From: Diphasiastrum complanatum
Lineage: Eukaryota; Streptophyta; Lycopodiopsida; Lycopodiales; Lycopodiaceae
Assembly (NCBI GenBank): GCA_029204225.1
Contig: CM055111.1
Location: 28,044,340-28,108,339 of the forward strand
Direction of reading: 5' to 3'
Length of the DNA: 64,000 bases
Shown here piece by piece: positions 1 through 11,348 of this stretch (positions are counted from its first letter, which is position 1; the number at the start of each line of letters is the position of its first letter). Position numbers and translations under genes: made by a program. The notes under the pieces are model-generated. The model made no database searches, was not told the origin of the DNA, and saw only the letters and a list, made by a program, of their open reading frames with translations.

Positions 1-1440
1 CAACATATTCAAGATGGAAGATGCTCCATTGACTACCTTTCAACGTCTATGAAGAGATCTTTTCTAAGGCATAAGGTTATGAGTTTTGATTTCAACATCC
101 CACCTCTTAGAAGTATTAAATGAAAAGATAGATATGACTCCCAACATGAAGGACATCCATGAATCTCGAGCTCTAAATGAAGGAGTTGTTATACCAGAAT
201 GCATGGAGTTCTCTCATGGACTTATTTTTCGAGACCCACTCAACAGTAGAATGGCTCTCAACACTTAGGACTCTCTCTCAATCACGAGGTTGATGGATTG
301 ACATATAAACATGAGCATCCATTGTGCAAGATGTCACAACTCATAATTCTAAACTATTTCTCACTTAAGTTGGAAAAATATGACACTCATAAGCAATGAC
401 ACCATCTCATGTAATGAAAAATGGTAAGCCTACATCAAAAGCACGTAAGCACAAGATGTGGAAGAACCCCAATCTCTCCATATTGAAAACCTCTATGACT
501 CCACAGTTACTCCCAAACCAATCTAGCTCAACAAATGTTCAATGTTCCAAACTCTCAAATCGGAAAAAGCTTCAAACCTCACACAAGCTCAATGACTCTC
601 AACCATCAAAATATTTTCCACTGCCCAACTATTGAAATATTTTTGACACTCCAACTATTCAACTATATCTTTAACACAAGGAGTGGCCTCTCTTTTATAG
701 CCAAACCCAAAGGGTTTCCCTCCAATATGACATTTTGTCAATTGTCATGCATTTCGTACCTTCTTTGCCACATGTCCCTCCCTCATTAGGGTTCACCTAA
801 TTTAGTAGATCCTCCAACTTGCTCCCCTCCTCCAAATAGGATGTTCTTTGGGGTTTGGAGCCCAACAACCTTGAAGTTTATTTTCTCATGCTTTTCCAAG
901 TTAGCCTTTTCGTTGCTTTCCCCTAGTGGATCTTCTCTTACATTGCCTTTCTTCCAAAATAGCATGTGCTTAAGGCAAGGAACCTTTTGGCCTTATCATC
1001 CTTAATCAACCTAGTAGCTACCAGTCAACTGATAAAAATACAGCAAAATAATTCCATTTGATCCTATAAATGATGGAGAAAACACCTACTTAAGATCCAA
1101 CAAGATCTTGAAGCTAGATTACTAATCAATGCATTGATTTCTAGCTTATCTTGGCTTGAACTCCATGAATTAGTTCCAAAACTCTTCACACGTGTAAAAG
1201 TACGGCTTGTTGCTGCCTGTGTACTGTACCTGCAACTCCAAACTCATTCAATCATCATAGAAAATCATATGCCAATAGCATTCATCAATCAAATCATAGA
1301 CTCAAGCTAGTCAAGAAGGAAAATCTCATCCCATCACCTATTTATACATGTAGAGCTCGGATCTGAGCATATTAGGGCTTCTATGTATTCATCATAACCT
1401 AATCCTAATGTCCCTAAAGATCCACTTGATCCACCGTACA
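1..1440. other. AT-rich stretch without supported gene
   Basis: Only short open frames of up to about 85 codons occur, on both strands, with no recognisable motif or domain. The AT-rich composition with mixed homopolymer tracts resembles the non-coding LTR and leader debris seen elsewhere in the window. A near-palindrome TCACACGTGTA near position 1,190 recalls the motif described at 54-55 kb. I assign no function. Confidence 0.5.
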
Positions 1441-1830
1441 TGGTGAAATTTTAGCACGGCTATGCCGAATATTTCTACAACTGGCTAAAAAGTCGCAAAA
1501 CATTTTTACATGCCATTTCTAAGGCCGCAAACTTTTCTCTAGCCTCATCGGACTGGGACCCAGTTCTAGGTGGACCGACACTTTTCCTCGGCTTTACAAA
1601 AATTGACATCTATTAAAAATTTTTTACGATTCTTGAGACCGTCACAAAAGACTACTATAACATGTCTAGCCAATTTAGGGGCAGGCTGGGACCCTTTTAT
1701 AGAGGCAACTATATGTCAATTTTTTGTTAATAACCGGGGTTTACATGCTGAGTTTTTACAATTTTGAAAAAAGAAATCTCAATATTAGTCCGATTTTCCT
1801 TGCAAAAATATCGGCTAACATTGGTGACAA
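1441..1830 (-). repeat. Dispersed repeat, inverted copy at 56.7 kb
   Basis: Read on the minus strand, this segment shares ordered blocks with the plus strand at 56,735-56,930. The blocks include GCCGATATTTT, an ATTGTAAAAA..CGGCATGTAAA-like block, GGGTCCCAGYCC followed by ATGAGGCTA.AGAAAA, and a terminal CGTGCTAAA. The copy here is longer because a GGGTCCCAG-containing part is present twice. It has no coding capacity I can defend. A solo LTR or LTR piece is possible, but no TG..CA ends or target duplication could be fixed. Confidence 0.55.
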
Positions 1831-3120
1831 CCACTGGGTAATATGGTCCCCATACGGGGCGGACCTAGAATCTCTGGTTCAGAAAATGTTCTCCTTTTGC
1901 TGTTACACATAAGTGCATTGGTTACAACTTTGGGATCATCACTCTAGGTGGGTAATGCTAACCTGGTTCTTTGTAATTCAGCTTTCAGCAGATCTTCGAT
2001 CTTTGTTTGATTTGGTACCTTCATTCCTGCAACACAACACCCTGCGACCTAATTTGGGAAATATGCACCCACTCCCTCAGAAGATTATGCCCTTTTCATA
2101 ACCCTTCAGTTTTGGCATGCAAAAATCATTTCTCAGAAAAATATGACATTTTGGATGCATATGGCAGTATTGTGCCTATTGTGAGTGTGTTGCGTGTATG
2201 CAATGAGGATTCAGTGCCTTAACTCTGAAAATTGTCCATACTGGTGGAATAACGATAACCATCAAATTTTTTATTTTTATTTATATTTATTACTATTATT
2301 TTTTATAGACATTCAAACCATATTCTCTAAGACCCGATTTAAAGGAGAATAACCACCTATCTTCTCCGTACTGATTCTTCTCTCAAGCTCTATGTTTTGA
2401 CAATGATACTTAATGTCCTAAGATCCAGTACTAGTAGAAGATTTTGATTTTTTGCTGATCTATGGAATCAATTGAAAAAAAAAATCCCCACCTCGTATGG
2501 ATGTGTCAAGCATCACTCATCCTCACAAATTGATTCGAGATCTGATAGAAATTATTGATGTCTTTTTCTTTTTTTTCTTTTTTTTTTTTCTGTGCTCTTT
2601 TTTCTTTATGAAGGATGGTGTCAGGTTAGTGGTGATAAGGAAGAATTTTCTTGGTTGTTTGGTATCAATAGGTGATACTGATTCAATTGTATACATTTGT
2701 TGCTGATCATCCATATTTTCCAAGATGATTGAAGTACTTCTAAGTTTGGGTAGTAGTAACAGGTAGACTGCATCACCCAACTCTTTGTTCAAATTGTCAA
2801 CTCTATTCACCTCTAGCTTCACAGACATAAGTGGCCTTTCACATCCTCCTATTTGATCCGATCATATGTACAAAGCGTAAATATCTTTCAAAATCTTGTC
2901 TCAAAGATTCACTTTTCAAAATAGTGACGTTTCAAGCTTGTTATCTCAATGCCATGTAAAATTACCATATGGAGACTTTTGCTTCTCTTTATCTGTCATG
3001 CTTCTGAATTCTTCATCAATTTGCTCAATCGTTTCTTATCCATTGGGTAATGGAGTCACTCCCCACCCCATTGTACTATTTCTATTCCCAATTCTTCTCT
3101 CTTAACCCCCCCAATTTTCA
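1831..3120. other. Non-coding AT-rich DNA with a T-rich tract
   Basis: No supported gene. A pyrimidine tract (mostly T with C interruptions) lies around 2,562-2,600. It creates apparent Lys- or Phe-rich open frames on the two strands that I regard as composition artefacts. The end of this stretch leads into the reverse transcriptase fragment and may hold its decayed upstream part, but I could not recognise RT motifs before about 3,135. Confidence 0.45.
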
Positions 3121-3131
3121 AAACTTGGAGA

Positions 3132-3782
3132 CAAAGTCCTGGTATACTGATGGGTTTTTCATGCTCACCTACATGGTGTAACTGGTATCTTGCATTCTTT
3201 GAAGCTCAATTTATTAAGAGACTAGCCAAGTTAGGACTCAAAAAAGATATGAATGATTTCTGTCACTCGTTTAGATATATTGATGACATTTTCTTTATTG
3301 ATAATCCCAATATTGATGCGTTTATGGATAAGAATCAGATTAGAAAACCAAAAAACCCTTTCTGGATTTATCCTCTAGAATTTCTTGATATTGAAAAGAA
3401 GTCTTGTGAAGTAAACACCACCAGTTTTCAGAACATTTCAATAACCTTTAATCTTGGCACCGGTGATTATCAACTCTCAAAGTTTGATAAAAAAAGAGAC
3501 TTATCTTTTCAATACTTACAGTTCATACATCTAGCTTCCAATAGGCCAGTCTATAACTCTTACAAAGTAATTATCTCCCAAGTTATTTCAACAATGTATT
3601 GTTGCAACGATCAGGATACTTTTATAAAAGAGGTAGCAGTCTTGCTAAACGCTTTTCAAAAAAATGGTTTCACGAGGGATAAACTTTGCCTTATAATTAA
3701 CAAACTTCTTTTGACAGATACATTTCCAAGTTTGTCTTATGATCTACCACAGTGTATTAAAGGTCAGATGGTGGGCAGTTAG
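3132..3782 (+). pseudogene. Penelope-like reverse transcriptase fragment (palm and thumb)
   Basis: A frame open from about 3,132 (first ATG 3,150, stop 3,780-3,782) encodes the C-terminal half of a reverse transcriptase. Visible motifs in order are GILMGFSCSP (RT motif B'), CHSFRYIDDIFFI (motif C with both catalytic Asp) and EFLDIEKK (motif D). A long tail follows with SNRPVYNSYK, CCNDQDTFIKEV and FQKNGF. That tail layout (SNxP..YK..I..Q, C.d.d.F..E, F...GY/F) is what I know from Penelope-like elements, not from copia, gypsy or L1-type RTs. Motifs 0-A are missing and no GIY-YIG endonuclease follows, so the piece is truncated at both ends. Family assignment is from motif memory; a related uncharacterised RT lineage is the alternative. 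Confidence 0.62.
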
Positions 3783-3809
3783 CTATCCCTTAAGGGGAGC
3801 TAACTGCCC
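3773..3809. repeat. Perfect 12-bp stem hairpin after the RT fragment
   Basis: GGGCAGTTAGCT at 3,773-3,784 is exactly complementary to AGCTAACTGCCC at 3,798-3,809. The 13-nt loop contains the further palindrome CCCTTAAGGG (3,787-3,796). The hairpin overlaps the RT stop codon, and a CCCTAAGGGA variant follows directly. It may belong to the 3' end of the retroelement. Confidence 0.8.
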
Positions 3810-3843
3810 CCTAAGGGATTCACTAGCTACGGGTGGATTGGTG

Positions 3844-3846
<3 letters not shown>

Positions 3847-3884
<38 letters not shown>
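3847..3884. repeat. (TC)n microsatellite, about 38 bp
   Basis: Uninterrupted TC dinucleotide repeat about 40 bp after the hairpin that ends the RT fragment. It is read through by a long open frame (3,739-4,251) that I do not accept as a gene. Confidence 0.95.
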
Positions 3885-3886
<2 letters not shown>

Positions 3887-5737
3887 GGACTCTTTTTTAT
3901 CTTAAGTTACCACCCCTGGTCAAGTCACAAACAAACATATGCAATTTGATGGTCCTAACCTTTGTTGCCAACCCAACCATGTATTACACTTTTCAAAAAG
4001 TAATTTCCCACCAATTTTGGCTGAAAGGGATCTTCCGCAATACTTCCTATGGAACTACTATATATAACCTATTCTTGAATGAGTTTTCTCTACTATACGG
4101 TGGAGAGAAGGTTGGGAGATATATTCATGATAGAGATTGCACCCTACTTGGCTTGAAGTCATCTGTTTCTACTTTATGGTATGTGGTTCTGCTCATTTCA
4201 TATCGTTGCTTTCATCTCTTTGCTACATATGAATGGTATCCATTTTTTTGAGTGATAAATGTGATGTTGTGGATCCGCTATCCATCGAGGGTTCACACGT
4301 ATGTTTGCATGGCTTTTTTCATCATGAATACTCTTCGATGAAGCATGCTCAATATTGTATGAATCTTTTGAAAATATGTTGTTTGTTGTCCACAACAATG
4401 GACCTGCAATAGACTCTCTTAAGCTATGTGCTTAAAAAATGGATATGTATGGTATGTTGTCCACGGAAATGGACTAGCAATGTACCAATGCTTCCTTCCA
4501 CATACTTTTTTAAGCATGATAATGATAGGCATGCATCACATATTATGTGTTGAGACAAAAGCTTGCTTTGGTCAGGATGACCAGTGATGAAGCACGTCTT
4601 ACTTTATAAATAGTTGTATGTACTCAAACTCTTTATCATAGATATGAAAGGATGAAAGTTTGTTTTGATAACTACAGTATAGAATAAGCATTACTATCCT
4701 TTAAAGGATAGTATGAATGTTTGGTTGTTCTATAAGTAGCAAAAGGTTACGTACATAGTCCAGAGATGAAGCTACTGTACTATCATGCTATCATACATAA
4801 GTTACAACTCAAATACTGGCACGTTCTGATTATCATTAGTATATCTCATGCTTTAACCTATCTGCTATTATACTTTTGACTGGTTGATATTGGAATACTA
4901 ATGTATCTAAGCACTAACAGATAAAACTTGTGCTCTTTGTAGCATCGAATATTACTACTATCTTCATTTTCGATTAGATTCGGTTTTGAACCATAAGGCT
5001 ATAAGCGTCTGCACAGGTATGCACATAAAACCATTCGTTTTGGACTTATATCAGCAATGATTAATAGGATTTCCTTAACATGCTAAGTGCTCTTTTAACA
5101 TTATTTGACAATAACATCATGAATGGTTCAAGTCTAAAGAAGACAAGAGCACTCGAAGGACTAATATGGCATCCTCACAAGAAGTCACTTCTACGATTAT
5201 CCAGGTTTGAGTTCTCCGAACAATTTTCATAGTTTGCATACACCACTTACGCTCAAAAGGGAAGATGTCTCTTTACAAATATATTCCATTCTCGGTGACT
5301 AATAATGATCCTAAATGCAAAAATAGGTTGGGTCTTACTTAGTTTGATTCTACAACTTCATAAATGATGTAACTACTCTATGTTTAATGACACCTATGCT
5401 GTCCTGAAATAAGGTTTCTCTTCAAATTATCTTGGACATCATGGATTTGCATAAGATAAACGGTTCTTACAAAAGGATTAGAATGGCATGGATCTGCCCT
5501 AATACCTTGTAAAAACTACAAAAACCTCACCAATAAGATTTAGCCTATCCAATACAAGGTCTTAGAAACCACGGGTTGGATATGGAGTTACGATAAATGT
5601 AAGTTAATTCGTAACTAAACTATTCAACCATGGCTTTTACAAATTTATTAATCATTTAGTGATTATATCAGATTATGGTGGTTATGAATAAAGGGTTCAA
5701 AGGGTGTAGTCTTGCTTTGTCAAGAGGACTAAGTGAG

Positions 5738-5739
<2 letters not shown>
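3885..5739. other. AT-rich stretch without supported gene
   Basis: Short frames only. Nothing resembles a transposon or host domain. A local duplication of TGTTGTCCAC-type words occurs around 4,380-4,470 (TTGTTGTCCACAACAATGGACC and TGTTGTCCACGGAAATGGACTA). It suggests decayed repeat DNA. Confidence 0.45.

Positions 5740-5825
<86 letters not shown>
5740..5825. repeat. (CT)n microsatellite, about 86 bp
   Basis: Perfect CT dinucleotide tract, one of five long (AG/CT)n runs in the window. Confidence 0.97.
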
Positions 5826-5828
<3 letters not shown>

Positions 5829-8085
5829 AGCTGACTTTGATTATTCTAGTTGTACATTCATGAGATTAAATAGTCCATGTCCAAATTTCAAGTGACGAAT
5901 TATGTTTCTAATAAATCTCCATATTAATGATGTCGAATTGTATGAGTTTTAACCTCTCTTTTTGCATCGCTAGTTACATTGAACTAGCACTATTCTATAC
6001 AATATGTGCATTTTACATCTAGAATTAGGCCAATTTAAGAAGGAGCTTGAGGCTACGAACATCAATAGCATAGTGGTGAACCTATGCTTCTAAGGTTCAT
6101 GAACAACTCTTATCCAACTTGACCAACTTTCACACAAGAGCAAAAAATTTGACACTAACTCTTCCTCAAGGGCTCCAAAATGTAAAGTATTATGGTTCCC
6201 ATTATATCTTGTAAATGAATGACATGATATTAGTACATAAATCTGAAAATTTAATTAGATTATGAAACTCAACATCTCATTTGTTATAGCTCCATGCTTA
6301 TCATGGTGCCATCTTTAATAAATGTATACATTGAATGAATTGACAACATGCCAATGTTGAAGCTTGTGATGAAATATGTATCCTCTTGATGTTTGGGAAC
6401 GTGTACCACGACGATGAATTTTTAATGTGACAACTATGTTATGCACCATCAACCTCATTTGTTTACATAGAACATCATGCCATCCTATTAACATGGCTAA
6501 TTGACATGGATTTTAATCACACGTGTTTATTTTAAGACAACCAAAACATGTTTGACCAATACATATTAAGCACATTAAACATCTCAATGTCTAATTTGTA
6601 TTGTTTTTCTCTCTCAAGGTAGTTTGGAATACTATACAAAAGTATAATGAAGTCAAGGCTTTAGAACCAAGACAAGGCTAAGCATGCACAATCTCCAAAG
6701 TTACACTGTAACCTAGAAAAATAAAAGACATGTATATCACACAAAAAAAAAATGGTTAACTAATAATGAGCACGAAGCTTGCAAATTATAGGATCACCAG
6801 TTGAAACCACATAATAAAACTTTAAATGTGAATATTAGATCCACAGTGGACACAATATCACCAAAAATAAATAAAACTACTAAAATCACTTTGACCGTGG
6901 AAGACCCAACAAGCTTAATAATAGCAACCTAGACCATTTAAAAGTCACCTATAAAGAGGTCCATGAAGCTAAGAAGAAGAGCTTGATGGCACTTTTCACT
7001 AGTTTAATAACAAATGACTAGACCACCCTAGAATATGGAAGAAAAGATTGTCTTTGCACTCAAATTTATCCAATGGGCCATCCTTGTAAGAGTCAAATGT
7101 ATTCTCATATACTTTTGTAACACATGTCATCAAGATAGAAAAACTAGTGCTCATCACTTGTGCTACCACTGCAATTAAGGTTTTGAAGAAATATCATTCA
7201 AGTCTTGGAAAAGTGATTCTAACTCAAGTCCACATAGCTTATCTCTATGTGATGCTATTGAAAAAATATTAATTGTAAATATTGAGACACCTGAAGGATG
7301 GAGAAGAGTGCTAGTTTGTAATTTGAAGACTGGTAAACCTTTGAAAGGAAGAAGTAGGTAGATTTTTTAACGTTGTTGAAAGAATTGTTACATGGGACTT
7401 CAAAGGACATGTGGGTCAAAAAAATGGGTCAACGAAGGTGCAAGGATGTCGAAGGCTTGGTTGAGACAATTAGTGTTGTAAGAGAATAAGTGTAACAATC
7501 GCCAAGTGAAGATCTTCTAGATCCTATTGCACGCACCAAAAGAATATGACTTTGAAACCACCCAACCAACTAGAAAGTGAGAGTCAAAACTCCAATCAGC
7601 GAGTCACGGTGACTGAATACATGAGAGGAGAGGATCCTAGCAACTAGAATTGGAAAATAGGTGAGGTATATGGGCAAGTTCCTATAGGTATGTATTAGCT
7701 CCAGTGGCCTAGGAATATTTTTAATAGGATGCCAATTCTCAACCAATTTGTTTTGATATCTTTTACATGTATAATAAGCAATCCGACACCATGCACTAGC
7801 TCCACATGTCCTAATGGGTATGCATGGGCCCTCACAAGAATAAATACATTTCTAGCCTACTTTGAATGGCAAGGCATAACTAATAAACTCATACACTTAC
7901 CGATAATCCACATCAAAGATTATTTCAAATCCCTTATACTGGATATGGACGTAACATTTTTCTCTCCTTGAACTACTTGTGTCCTCAAAAGTGAAAACTA
8001 GGGGAGTTTCTCTTTATGCTTTCAACTCTCTTCCATGAGGCATCATCCTCAATGTGACAGATCAAGCACTTAGAGATAGAATGAC
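5826..8085. other. AT-rich stretch without supported gene
   Basis: No frame longer than about 80 codons and no recognisable motif. Between about 6,900 and 7,500 the plus strand has Lys/Glu-rich broken frames that could be a decayed gag or transposase, but I could not anchor them to any family. Confidence 0.4.
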
Positions 8086-8135
8086 TTATCATTTGCTTAT
8101 CTCTAGTTCTGAGTACTTTTTATGGTTCCGAAGTG

Positions 8136-8285
8136 TGAAGAATTGCCAAAAATTGGCAAATCTAGCTTGATCAAAAACCATGAAGAATAGTGTAAATTTA
8201 GTACATAATTGGGTTCCACACATGTATGGCCAAAATGCCACGTGGAAACCCACTCCGAATGTAGCTTGCGTCACTATAAGTTTTG
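8136..8285 (+). repeat. Dispersed direct repeat (second copy at 21.7 kb)
   Basis: This segment is nearly identical to 21,712-21,840. Shared blocks include GTGTGAAGAATT, TTGGCAAATCTA, AACCATGAAGAATAGTGTAA and TGTATGGCCAAAATGCCA. It directly adjoins the end of the copia RNase H fragment, so it is probably LTR or downstream element sequence. Confidence 0.75.
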
Positions 8286-9950
8286 ATGTGAAATCCAACT
8301 TTCTTCGAATAACACAGTCCGTATTTCTTTCGTTTCCTGGAGATATTGTAGTACTTTCTTTGCCAACTTCCAATGTATCAATCCTGGGATCTGATTATAT
8401 TGGCTCAGCCTATATACTACAAATGCTATATCAGGTCTGGTGTTGTTTGCTAGATATAACAATGATCCAATCAGCCTACGATAGGCATTAGAGGAGTTTT
8501 GATTTCCAAAAAGACCCTTTAAGAATTTGTGCAAGAGGTCTTTTTTATTATTAAAATATTATAACACTAATACTTTTGACTTGCCATAACTTTTTAATAG
8601 TAGCTCAGAAGTATGTCACGTAACATATCATTGAAAGCCCTTGTTGAGCGCTTTCCAATGCACAAAACTCCGCTAAATTTGGACATACCACTAAAAAGTT
8701 ATGTCATTTTTAGTATGAAATCAAAATGTGGACTCAAAAAGTTACGTTACGTAGATTTCAAATTTGAGTGTTTTGATTGGTCCATGTGTAAGAAACATTT
8801 GAGAAAAAATATAAAAAGAATCTTTACAAAGGGTCTTTTTTGGATTTAGAACTCCTCTAATGGTGTTTTGGCCATTCGTTCTTCTTCCATGAGAGTCTGC
8901 GGACAATCTGCCTTGCTCAGTATTGTTCCAGATATCATGGGAGTATGCACACCTTTGCATTCGAGCATGTTGAAGTCTTCAATGATCTTTTGAGTGTACT
9001 TTTGTTGGCGAAGATACAATTTACCACCTTCAAAGTCTCTCACAATTTGCAAGCCTAGATATATTTTAGTTTCTCCTAGGTCAGCGATCTCAAATATTTC
9101 AGAAATGTCTCTTTTGACATCTGAAATTAACTTACCTCTTCTTGAGAAGATAAGCGTGTCATCAACATAGACAGCTAGAATGATTATTTCATTTTGGACA
9201 TGCTTGATATAGACATTTGATTCAGCAAATGGAGGTTTGAAGCCTAAGGAACGTAGTGATTTGTCCTTTCTATACCATTGTCTCGCTGCCTATTTGAGAC
9301 CATAAATGGTTTTATTCATGTGACATCCATATTCTGGATATTCTTGGCTTACATAACCAAGTGGTTGTCCATGAATAAGTCTTCTTCTAATTCTACGTGC
9401 AAGAAAGCAGTTTTCTCATCCACAATATGGATTTTCAAATCATGAGCCACTGCATACACAAATAACAAACGAATTGATGTATGTTTGACTATCGATGAGA
9501 AAGTATCAGTGTAGTCAATCCCATACTTTTGTGAAAATCCTTTAGCAACCAACCTTGCCTTGTATCTGATGTTTTCTCCATCATGACCTATTTTGATCTT
9601 ATAGATCCACTTGCATTTGACTGGTTTTCTACCATCAGGTATAGGTGCAAGTGTCCATGCATTGTTCTTGTACATGGATGACATTTAATCCTCCATTGCC
9701 TGGATCCAGCGATTTTATCTGGTCCATCTACAGTTTCTTCGAATGTTTGAGGTTCGTCAGAGAATCCACAAAATTTGATGGCCATATTAAAAACATCCTG
9801 ACCATACCCATCTGGTGGTTTTCGTTGTCTATCTGATCTTCTTACAAGTGGTTTCGAATTTGATTTTGCAGGTTTTGAGTTCAATTCTGATTTGAGCTTT
9901 TCTGCTGAAATTTGAGCTGATGATTCGAGTCTGTTAGGCACTCAATCTTG
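8286..9950 (-). pseudogene. Ty1/copia pol: RT and start of RNase H, disrupted
   Basis: Reading right to left, the minus strand gives an RT that copies element RNA into DNA. It starts with a linker at 9,941-9,700, then MYKNNAWTL and CKWIYKIKIGHDG. ARLVAKGFSQKYGIDY follows, then the catalytic-Asp region (VDEKTAFLH, normally QIDVKTAFLHG), then AVYVDDTLIFS (YVDD intact, near 9,170), then YLGLQI, and last the pre-RNase H segment ending RRLIGSLLYLANNTRPDIAF. Breaks are a TAG stop at 9,290-9,292 (GLK*AARQWY, normally Gln), several frame changes, and the 367-bp MITE at 8,491-8,857 that splits the region between MAKTP and YRRLIG. No RNase H active-site residues follow. It is probably the 3' half of the copia element whose 5' half lies at 17.9-19.6 kb. 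Confidence 0.88.
8491..8857. mobile_element. MITE (367 bp) inserted in copia pol
   Basis: The ends are imperfect terminal inverted repeats of about 31 bp. Left is GAGGAGTTTTGATTTCC followed by AAAAAGACCCTTT; the right end, reverse-complemented, is GAGGAGTTCTAAATCC followed by AAAAAAGACCCTTT. A TA dinucleotide flanks each end (8,489-8,490 and 8,858-8,859), and the flanking copia protein resumes on the other side. There is no coding capacity. TA flanks suggest Tc1/mariner-like mobilisation, but ATTA..TAAT symmetry leaves the exact target duplication open. A related end lies at 11,311. Confidence 0.82.
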
Positions 9951-10019
9951 ACCTCCCTCTGGATTTGGTAACTCTCTTTCATCTTTTGCTTGTTTTTTTT
10001 TCGTTGTTGTTGGAAGTTT

Positions 10020-10400
10020 ATAATAATTTTTGAGAATTTTGTAGCCGACTAGATCATTGTCTGCTATGTATTTCGTCTCATCAAATTTAATGTGGTGGCC
10101 TAGTCGTTATAGATTTTCACAAAATCAATGAATTAAGCAGTATAAAAGGTTTGATCATTCCCCAAGAGAGAGAATAATCTCATCTTTTGTATGATAAGTG
10201 TATGTATGATGGTAAATGGTCTGGGATGTGTAATATTCACAATGAATACTACAGCAAAATATCTAGTTATCCAAAGATATTTGGGTAAATTGGCTTTCAG
10301 GAACACCAATGATGAAATGATTTGGTCAAGGTCTGTGATTATAAAAATTACTTTATCTTTCAGGCTCTTCAGATAACAGTTAGGCAATCAGATCAGACAA
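10020..10400 (-). pseudogene. Weak copia integrase C-terminal remnant
   Basis: A minus-strand open frame (10,387-10,133) contains LPKYLW and, further on, VNITHPRPF. These align loosely with the copia integrase segment that reads LP..FW.EA..TA..L.NR.P. It lies immediately upstream, in element orientation, of the RT fragment at 8.3-9.95 kb, as expected for copia gene order. The similarity is low. The motif GATCATTCCCCAAG at 10,153-10,166 recurs at 36,097-36,110 in an LTR/leader-like tract, so part of this segment may be leader sequence. Confidence 0.35.
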
Positions 10401-11310
10401 CAACTAGCAAATAGATTCATCAAACAGAATCGCATTGGCTAAAGATTCTTATTAATCAAACACAGAGAATTAGTTCTTATCGCGGGAAGCAAACAGAACA
10501 GAGCATCAAACAAGTTCATTATCTGAACACATAGCTCATTCAGAATTGAAAGAAGTTCTGCTTAAGGTTATTCTTAACAGCTTTGGCTAATTCCCTGCAC
10601 ACATTAGTCAAAATTGTTGCTCACTGGTGACGCCTGAAAATCCGTGTTAGAGTGGCTGAAATTCAGTAAAACATGAGAAATATGTGTGACGCAAACACAA
10701 CAATACCACAAACAGTTACAGATCATATAGAGTGTATTCGCTCAATTGATAAGAAGTAATGTTGTAAAAGATGACAGAGGGAAAGTATGCTCAAGTTTAT
10801 AGAAACTTGCTCTTCTCTCTCTATTGATACTCAGATCTATGCAAATGCATAAGTACAATGGCACGAAGTGTCAACCTTATAGGAATGATCACCGACCTCA
10901 ATGTCGTTTACCAACCGTCAAAATGTCGGTTGAGATCCACTACTGTGTCTCTATAGAACGTCACAAATTCTAGCCTAAATGTGAATTTACAAAGTGCAAA
11001 TAGGCCTTTACATGAATTTAGACACTATAGCACATTTACATGTATAAAAATTAAAAAAATTTACAATATATAACAATAACTTGGATAATGTGGGATCCAG
11101 CTGTGCAGCGGCTCGCAAACAATTTGCTTACATTCTTCTCTGTCGCTTCCTTTGTTGGCTGGCTTGCTATGAAAAATAGTCTTAGCTCGGGCTTCGTTTT
11201 CTTCATTAACTTGCTCTAAGGTCATTTCTTTTGTAGCAAAGTAATAATTATTCTTCTGGTTGTAATCTTCCTGGAATGATAGATTCGGATATCCTCCTAT
11301 TCCTTGACAT
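10401..11310. other. LTR/leader-like non-coding DNA
   Basis: No supported gene. A polypyrimidine tract near 10,805-10,825 and scattered A/T runs resemble the leader at 36.1-37.2 kb. At 11,280-11,100 the minus strand is open and Glu-rich (EMTLEQVNEENEARAK), but I recognise no family. Confidence 0.4.
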
Positions 11311-11348
11311 TAGAGGAGTTCTCACTATCAAAAATACCCTCTAAGGAA
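11311..11348 (+). repeat. MITE-like terminal repeat upstream of transposase gene
   Basis: TAGAGGAGTTCTCACTATC, then AAAAATACCCTCTAAGG, aligns with the left end of the MITE at 8,489. Shared features are ATTAGAGGAGTT, an A-run and ACCCTYTAAG. It lies about 800 bp upstream of the DDE transposase-like gene and could be one end of the element carrying that gene. I could not find a convincing inverted partner downstream. Confidence 0.6.

Noticed and set aside
2523-2828. Lys-rich 101-codon minus-strand frame
   Set aside because: Its tail is encoded by a T/C tract, and the remainder shows no recognisable domain.
3100-3900. Hammerhead ribozyme associated with the Penelope-like fragment
   Set aside because: I looked for the CTGATGA and GAAA core pair around the RT piece and found no arrangement that could fold properly. 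CTGATGGG near 3,147 is RT coding sequence.
3739-4251. 170-codon plus-strand open frame through the (TC)n tract
   Set aside because: It begins inside the RT fragment in another frame and is held open by the Ser/Leu-encoding microsatellite. No motif before or after supports a gene.
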